Under the pieces are notes generated by a model. That model ran no database searches and was not told the origin of the DNA. It saw only the letters and a list, made by a program, of their open reading frames with translations. Positions 57,401 through 64,000 of a DNA stretch of 64,000 nt are shown here, piece by piece (position 1 is the first letter of the stretch; each line of letters starts with the position of its first letter). Source of the DNA: Takakia lepidozioides (Eukaryota; Streptophyta; Takakiopsida; Takakiales; Takakiaceae); contig CM060732.1 of NCBI GenBank assembly GCA_030704615.1, positions 13,330,001 to 13,394,000 on the forward strand, in the 5' to 3' direction. Made by a program: the position numbers and the translations under genes.

Positions 57401-60108
57401 TATCAAGAGTCTTATTGTGCATTTGGTTGAGAACTTCGCTTCAAAACTGGAGGGTATAAACTATGTTGGCACCTTTCAGTCCTTAAAGTTGAAGTATGAC
57501 CAGGTAAGAATTCTTTGCTACCTCAGCTGGAAACTTGCTGGATTTCAGCTCCTTTTGGAGAGGAATACACTGGAGTAAATTTAGCAAGATTTTTAAAATG
57601 TGATTAGGTCTGTGGATTGACTTGTATCAGGGTTAGTAGTTTCCATAGTTTTGTGGAAGAGTTGGTATAGTTTACTCAACTACCACGTTGAATGTAGTGT
57701 CTGCATTGAAGAGAAGATTTACCAGCACGTTGACAAGGATCTTATATTCTTGCGGTAGTCTAAATGAGAAAGTAGCCTAGTTTCAGGCTGTGCCAGAAAT
57801 CACATCAACTCTGTGTACAACCCAGATGGGAGAGTGCTAGTTAAAGATGCGTGTTGGGTTGGTGTAGGGTGGTGAAAGCGTTTGTCCTATTTTAGTTCCC
57901 ATTACTGCTTATGCTGGCAAAACCAATGGACTTGTGCAGACCTCACCCATACTGGATTTAACTCACAGTTTGTCAGCATTTGTCTGTGCAGTCATTGGAG
58001 GGACCTCCGATGATCTCACGGGAGGTGGGAGGGGTTGTCAGCAGTGGGGGCCCGGACCACGCATCACTGCGTATGCGTGATAGGCTCAACCACTTGGGTA
58101 CTATCCCTGACACTAGGAAACGCAAGGATGAGCGTGCTCTTGACAAAGATGAGGAGGACTATTTCAATGAGGACAGGTATATGCCCGATTTGCTAGCTAA
58201 TACATTTAAGATTCCCACCAAGTTATGTGGCTCTTTTTGTGCAAACGCACACTGCCCCCGTTTGAAACTGGCAAGCGTAACAGATAAGTCAGGTACTAAG
58301 TGAAGCACAAGAAAAAAAACTTGGTTTGTGCATGGCCTCACAGTATATGAGAATGCACATGTTTGGAATAAACTGTCTGCTGGACCACTTTCTTCTAAAA
58401 GTGTTGTCGTCCTGACAACCACACGAGTTGCTGATAGTCATAGGTACAATGCCATCCAGAATTGGGAATCGTTGATTCTGGAACCTTCATTTCCAGTCAG
58501 TAATCTCGATGTTGGTTATATCTTTACAGTGACGATGAGGAGGACACAGCAACTGCTAGAGTGAGCACATCTTCAAGCCCACAAGCTATGCCTGCAGTTA
58601 CCATCAATGGTAGTGTGTTGGGGGATGTGACATTAAGGTCAATGTCTTCTCCTCTCACTTGCTCACTCTTCCATGTGCAGGCATGATTGGTGGGACTCAG
58701 TGTACAACTACTTTTCAGATCATAAGCATAACCATATAGATATCTGCCCTCCTTTGCTTTTTTCACCTTACTCTCCCTCTTGTTTGGATTTTGATTGATT
58801 TTGTTTATTAATCGCTACTGCCATTTGATGGGATTTCTTGATCATTTATACTCCCGTAGATTGTACCCTTGAGTGATAGATCTCTCATTGTTGCAAGAGA
58901 TTAAAAGAAATCTGCTTGTATTTTTATTACTCGCGACAGCATTTCTACAAGCTAACATGCCTTTCTCAGTTAGTTACTCCTTCTATTTATGCCTCCCACA
59001 CACCTCAACTCTGGGAGCCCTATTATCTATCAAGTTGTATTAAAATGGGGTGGGGGACGTGGCAGGTAAAAAAGAGAATTAACGGTGGATTGTATGCAGG
59101 GGAAGCTCCTTTGGGTTGGTGGATTATGAAGATGAAGATGGGGACATTCCCATTGGGTTGGGCAGCAATGGGAAGGAGGGAAGTGGGATGTTTGGGAGAA
59201 AGACCGATGTTTTACTTCCTACTCTTCCTATCACAGATCCAATCTGGTCCGAAATGGAAGATGTCACTGTCTCCAAGCGCAAAGCACCTCCTCCAGCGGC
59301 TATTACTGAGGGCAATACTGCTTCTCCAAAGAGACACAAACCAGAAGAGGGACAGGCAAACGAACAATCCAATGATTGGATGGGTGTCAGGGGGCTTGAA
59401 GACTTGCGGGGGGCTGGATCTCCTATGACAACAGCCAAGCTGCCTGAGTTGTCACAAGATCTGTCAGTATCCCCTAGTCGAGCCACTGCACAGAATGCAT
59501 ACGATGACAAAGAGAACAAGGCGTCTATGATAACTGAGGAGGAAGTTTTTGATCGACAAAGCCTCAATTCAGCTTCTACTTTGGTTTTGAGTTCAGTTCC
59601 GAGCATGGTTATGGAGGTACCTGGTAGCAGACCAGACGTAGTTTCTAATATTGGATCTCCTGGTGGAGGCCTGGATACTTCTGGCAGGACAGTTTCTGAT
59701 GCAGCTCCCAGTAACATGTCGGGGGCATCTAGTGGTCAGTGCATCACAGGTGCAGGCGTTGGTCCTAGTAACTACTTGGACACTGCTTCGAGTATAGTTC
59801 CCAGTGAAATTTCGGAGGTCCACACTGGCCTCTGTGAGGCGTTTAGTAAAGGAGGGGGCGTGGATTGCAAGGCTGCAGTTAGGGCTGCAACTGAGAATGG
59901 ATCAGGAAGTTATTTGGCCAACAGTTGCAATGGGGTTTCTGAATCTTCAGAGCGGGTAGGGGTTGGGACTCCTAGCAGCAAAGGCAACAGTGGTAATTCA
60001 ACCCACAGCGTAAGCATAGTTAGTGAAGGGAATAAATTATCTAACTTAGGGTCAGACCTTATGAGGGCTCTCACTCCAACATCACCAGGACCTTACACTG
60101 TGCAATAG
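45439..60108 (+). CDS. PP4 regulatory subunit 3 (PP4R3/SMEK homologue)
   Basis: Twenty-three exons in phase, 1,070 aa: 45439-45552, 46072-46171, 46871-46955, 47644-47693, 49155-49237, 50248-50307, 50770-50869, 51504-51581, 51813-51880, 52088-52156, 52544-52621, 53034-53129, 53375-53445, 53704-53781, 54249-54342, 54612-54704, 55173-55411, 56355-56469, 56658-56789, 57396-57503, 57992-58176, 58530-58637 and 59100-60108. An N-terminal EVH1/PH-like domain ([20 protein letters not shown]; residues 12-110) recognises substrates or partners. The SMK-1 domain and armadillo-like helices run from about 150 to 640 ([55 protein letters not shown]). An acidic motif EDYFNEDSDDEED (690-705) follows. It targets protein phosphatase 4, mainly in the nucleus. 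The last exon encodes a 336-residue Ser/Gly-rich tail with a KRKAPPP nuclear-signal-like motif, longer than in most relatives. The exon 22 donor (AAG|GTCAAT, 58637) is the least certain junction. Confidence 0.95.
46434..46562. repeat. Long imperfect foldback (hairpin MITE-like) in PP4R3 intron 2
   Basis: The left arm from ggtagccgatgcgag and the right arm ending ctcgcaccagctacc are reverse complements with mismatches over about 60 bp each, including the strong inner block gggggcct/aggccccc. The whole 129-bp unit is essentially one hairpin. It lies in intron 2 of the PP4R3 gene and would be transcribed with it. Confidence 0.75.
47856..48079 (+). repeat. LTR-like dispersed repeat, copy 2
   Basis: This matches 44366-44575 in the same orientation (aagtgctcaaacaacta, ctcttgctgcttgccaagga, gagtactccctgaggtctc) with several indels. 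It lies inside PP4R3 intron 4 and has no coding content. Confidence 0.6.
50130..50177. repeat. TG/GA compound microsatellite
   Basis: A (TG)n run followed directly by (GA)n in PP4R3 intron 5, a simple sequence repeat. Confidence 0.9.
52191..52476. repeat. Tandem duplication, period 141 bp, in PP4R3 intron 10
   Basis: The 141-bp unit starting gttggttgtagcatttccca at 52191 is repeated at 52332. The copies differ by a few substitutions and a 4-base insertion (ttga) near the 3' end. Neither copy includes an exon or disrupts splice sites. Confidence 0.88.
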
Positions 60109-62630
60109 TATTCTCATTTTGTGCCAGCACTGATATATAGTCTTTCTTGAGTCTTCCGATTTTCTGGTCTCTTATTCTCTTCGAAGAAGTGAACAGGTCA
60201 CATATATCTCTCCTTTGTCTCTCTTTCCCTCTCTCCCACTCTCATGCACATGTTTACTCCAGAAAACTCTTTGGGATGGGGGGAATAGATTATTGAGTCT
60301 CAAATTGAGGGCCCTGATTTGGGACACGTCTTTCTTCTTGAGGAGTGATAGGAGTGGTAACATGGACGGGCGTTGCACTCAATGTCTCTGAGAGCCCTGA
60401 TCGGGCAATTGTTATTTGTAATATCACAATGGTAAAAGGTGTTGATGGTTAGTCAAATCTGGACACTTTGTGCATTCGACGAGGTAGGGTGGTTGTTTCT
60501 TCTCTCCCTTTTAATTGAACTAGTTCCTTTTTGACATTCTTGCAAATGTCTCTTCCTGTACTTGCATACAAGGAGTTATACTCGGACATGTACAAGGGTA
60601 AGTGATTGTTTATGTAGTTTCCTTAGACAAATTTTTGATGACTGAGGAATCCAGAGAATGACATAGCTCCAGACAGTGAGCGCTTGTCTGCAGGGTAGAA
60701 TTGAAGTTAGAAGACAATGGGGGTTGTTGTGATTCACATCTTGTGGTTCAAGTGCCATCTGGCTCTTGCAAGCAACAGGTTGCCTATGTCTTTGCAAGAT
60801 ATGGATCACATTCATGCTCATGCAAACACAGATCACTAATCCCAACTCTCCACTAAAACCTCTCAACCCTTAAATCCCCAAGCCCTTTTTGCAATAGTGC
60901 AAAATACTGAACAGGAAGGGCTATGTCTAGTAGAAGATTTAAACTAATTTAAACCCAGCGTTGGTTTTCTTATCAAAAATCCTTAAACACAAGTTTCAGC
61001 TGAAAAGCTGCTCACACCTACTCACAAATTGGTAGGTTCCATGGATTTAGCCTGTAGAAAAACCGATGGTCCGGAGAGGTCAGCTCTCATTTGCCCAAGA
61101 TTCTCCTCTAAACCTCAACTTGACCCTCTCCAACAGAGGGTGGTTAGAGAAACTGTACGCATATACTATAGAGAAAATGTAACACATAGATACTTAACAT
61201 CATGTCAGATACAAAAGAAGAATCTTTCAAAAATCACATTAGAGAAGGAACACTTGCATAGAGTTTGAAACCGGAATCTAACACTTAAAAAGCGTTTGAA
61301 TGATCCCCATGTTAAGTAAAACTAAAGAGCTAACAGGCTTAATGCATATATGTTGTGGTCTGATGGCCTTTCATCCTAATGTGCCCACTATGGTCCCTCC
61401 CTGGTCTATCTCACTATGGTCCCTCCATCATATATCCCTCTATGGTGCCATTCCCATCATCCCTCCTGATCTCCAGAAATGGTCATATATATATATATAT
61501 ATATATACATATACACACACACACACATTAGCGTTTTCATATACGCATATCACCTTGGCTTTGGTTAACAAGCAGTGGATAAGTAGATGTACTAACCAAT
61601 TGAATGTGAGTCCAAGAATGATTTCTTGGTATACTCACAATGACATTGTAATGTAGTCATGTGATTTGTTAAAATTTTATGGTTGAGCCATTGTACATTA
61701 TGTATATATATAATATTGTATGAGGCAAAACTCCAAAGTTTAGGAGCTTGAGGACCAATTCTGTTGTTTATGTTCAAATTATTGTTTTAATGGGTAATAT
61801 CCTACAATTTTGGACCATTGTAGATCCCTAAAATTGTCCGTTTCAAGGGCTCAATAAACCATTTAATCCTCTAAATGTACATTATTAACTTTGAAGAGGC
61901 TGAGTTGAATGATTGGGCAATTTAACCTTTAGTTTTCCAACTACAAACAGAAATTTGAAGGGTGCAAACTTTATCCCATTTCTACATTTACATTAGAACT
62001 TTTTAATATAAAAAGTTCAGTTAGGTATTTTTATCTTTTAAGCTATTGCCCAGTTAACAAGCTGAAATTGACCAATGAAGCTCCATTGCCCATTTCAAAT
62101 GCTCAAATAAACCATGTAATCAGGCTACATTCCATTATTAACTTCAAGCTTGTCACATGGTCAAAACACTATTTTAATTAATTCTGGACTTTTGGCTTAA
62201 ATCTGGACTAAACTTAATATATATTTGTATTAAAATTAATTGAAATATGAATAATATCATGGTGTAATGTGTGATTGAACTTTGTGAAATTTCAGGTGAT
62301 GTCATACTTGTTTCAAAATGTGTCATATAAGAGGTCCATTTGACATTGAAGTGCTCAATGTGAAGTAGCAGTATTGAACAATTCATTGAACGTCCACTTG
62401 GAAGTCGAATAAAGTAAAATTCCATTGCAGGATCATGATAAACAAATGGGTCGCATCAAACATGGGCCAAACTCGTACTCTACCATACTCGATACAACTT
62501 GCTAGTAATTTTATTGATTCAAGAATCTTCATATGAAGCACAATATTCACATACCACGTCATTGGAATGAATCATGTTTTGGATCTGACAAGGCAGTAAA
62601 ATATTAGAATAGCATGAAACATTCGGAAGA
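60109..62630. other. AT-rich intergenic region downstream of PP4R3
   Basis: About 2.5 kb. The first few hundred bases are probably the PP4R3 3' UTR. No gene is recognisable. A (AT)n(AC)n microsatellite lies at about 61487-61528. Two diverged copies of a block containing ctcaa(t/a)aaaccat.taatc and attattaactt occur at about 61847 and 62102, suggesting an old duplication. Confidence 0.45.
61487..61528. repeat. AT/AC compound microsatellite
   Basis: A (TA)n run passes into (CA)n, a simple sequence repeat in AT-rich spacer. Confidence 0.9.
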
Positions 62631-64000
62631 GGTACTAGGGTAGTACAATAAGGTTTGGGGTGTAACTAAAGAGAAGTGTAATAAGGTTTGGGTTTACACT
62701 AAGGATAAGGGTTTAGGGTTTGGATTTAGGGTACAAAAAGACAAACAAATATGATGGACTCACACTCGGTAGAATTAAGAAATGGTTGAGGAATTTGATA
62801 TCCCTGTAATCCTTCTATCATACCTTATCCAACAAAAGAAAATATTAAAAGAGCATGAAACATTGAGAAGCGGTAACATGGTAGTACAATAAGGTTTGGA
62901 GTGTAACTAGGGTAGTACACTAAAGTTATTGGTTTATGGTAAGATTAATGGTTTAGGGATGATGGTAAAGGTAGGGTTTTCGGTTTGGGTTTAAGAACAC
63001 TATTGGACAAAGAAATATGGAAGACTCACAGTCGCTAGAACTTGGTGTGTGTTAGTAGGATATAAAATAAAATAAAAAATGGATAAACAAATATTATGGA
63101 AGAGTCATTGGGCCGGAGAAGTATTTAGATTGAGGATTCGTCCTTGGAACCTGGTATTAAGATACATATGGTTATGGTATGGATACTTCATTCCCATTTG
63201 TAGAGGAAGGATAAGGGTTTAGACGTAACAATGGCACAGGGTTTTGTTTAGGGTTCCCGACAAGGGTTTAGGATTTGGGTTGAAGGCAGAAATGGTGAGC
63301 ATACATGCCAGAAGACTCGCACTCGCTACAACTTAGTGTTGTTAGTAAGGTAGTACTAAGCAAAATAAAAATGAAGAACCTAATATTATGGAAGTGTAGT
63401 CATTGCATCGGACAAGTATGTAAATGAAAGACTCGTCCTTGGAACCTGGTATTAAGATACATAGAAAGCAAAGTTCGATAAAAAAAGATAAGTGCATGTC
63501 AATCCAAACCAAAAGCAAAACCTTGCGCAAGGTGAAGGGCAAAGAGATTTGAATAACCCTAAATAGTTATGGTTATGGTATAGATACTTCATTCCCAGTT
63601 GCAGGGGGAGGGTAAGGGTTTAGACGTAACAATGGCATAGGGTTTTCCTTAGGGTTTTCGACGAGGGTTTAGGGCTTGGGTTGAAGGCAGAAATGGTGAG
63701 CATACATGCCGGAAGATTCGCACTCGCTACAACTTAGTGTGTGTTAGTATGGTACAAAATGGAAATTTGGTTACATTGAAGAGATTTGGATAACTAAAAT
63801 GGTTATGGTTATGGTATGGATAGTTGATTCCCATTTGCAAAGGGAAGAGAATGGGTTCTGGGGTATTGGATTAAGAGTAAATGTTTAGGGTTTTCTAGTA
63901 AGGGTTTAGGGTTTTTGTTTAAGTTACAAAATAGACAAACGCTTATGGAAAACTCCAGACTTCGCTAGAAATTAGTGTTGTTAGTAGGGTAGTAGTAAGC
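62630..64000 (+). repeat. Degenerate tandem repeats with telomere-like TTTAGGG motifs
   Basis: Several blocks recur in direct orientation. tagtacaataaggtttgg occurs at about 62642 and 62881. cgtccttggaacctggtatt occurs near 63139 and 63434. gttatggtatggatacttcatt-type blocks occur near 63171, 63571 and 63809. cactcgctacaacttagtgt occurs near 63321 and 63720. Between them are many gggtttagggttt-type stretches resembling the plant telomeric heptamer TTTAGGG. The unit is roughly 300-400 bp with indels. The array continues past the window end. No ORF is preserved. Confidence 0.75.

Noticed and set aside
58530-58609. PP4R3 exon 22 ending at 58609 (AATG|GTAGTG)
   Set aside because: The phase does not join to the VDYEDED frame at 59100; ending at 58637 does.
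59124-59717. 197-codon ORF on the minus strand
   Set aside because: It is the antisense shadow of the last PP4R3 exon, with no ATG context or family motif.
62630-64000. CRISPR-like array
   Set aside because: Repeats are long, degenerate and without uniform spacers, and the genome is a plant's.

Overview
The window is nuclear DNA from a land plant. It holds spliced genes with many short GT-AG introns, a Copia-type LTR retrotransposon, small non-autonomous transposons and tRNA-derived repeats. The gene families are plant types: a DOMON/cytochrome b561 protein, a shaggy/GSK3-like kinase, GPAT9, a plant F-box protein and a PP4R3/SMEK subunit. The protein sequences look more like moss, lycophyte or fern proteins than flowering-plant ones, but I cannot name the species; this is an inference from memory.

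Layout. 1-4.3 kb is gene-poor and repeat-rich: a possible decayed transposase fragment, a tRNA-derived SINE-like element at 3.0 kb, and a hAT-type MITE at 3.5-3.9 kb with a near-perfect 8-bp target duplication. 4.4-8.7 kb (+) is a 4-exon cytochrome b561/DOMON gene, convergent with a 13-exon GSK3/shaggy-like kinase (10.1-16.3 kb, -). 16.3-20.8 kb is intergenic with microsatellites and short tandem duplications. 20.8-25.6 kb (-) is a UMP/CMP kinase whose C-terminus is a CaMKII association-type (NTF2-like) domain, an unusual fusion. 26.0-30.0 kb is a transposon block: a TRIM-like fragment carrying a tRNA-like pol III promoter, an inverted LTR-gag piece, and a broken Copia pol with its 3' LTR. 31.1-37.3 kb (-) is an ER glycerol-3-phosphate acyltransferase (GPAT9), divergent from an intronless F-box gene (38.4-39.6 kb, +). 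40-45.4 kb is GC-rich leader/promoter sequence with repeats. 45.4-60.1 kb (+) is a 23-exon PP4R3/SMEK gene. 60.1-64 kb is AT-rich and ends in degenerate tandem repeats with telomere-like TTTAGGG motifs.

The host genes form no operon or obvious pathway. They cover membrane redox (b561), brassinosteroid-type kinase signalling (GSK3), pyrimidine nucleotide supply (UMP/CMP kinase), glycerolipid synthesis (GPAT9), protein turnover (F-box) and phosphatase targeting (PP4R3). I derived exon boundaries by hand from splice motifs, reading-frame phase and family homology. All five multi-exon models keep an open frame from ATG to stop. The main uncertain points are the GPAT9 C-terminus, a 13-nt microexon in the kinase fusion, and non-coding 5' exons, which cannot be seen.
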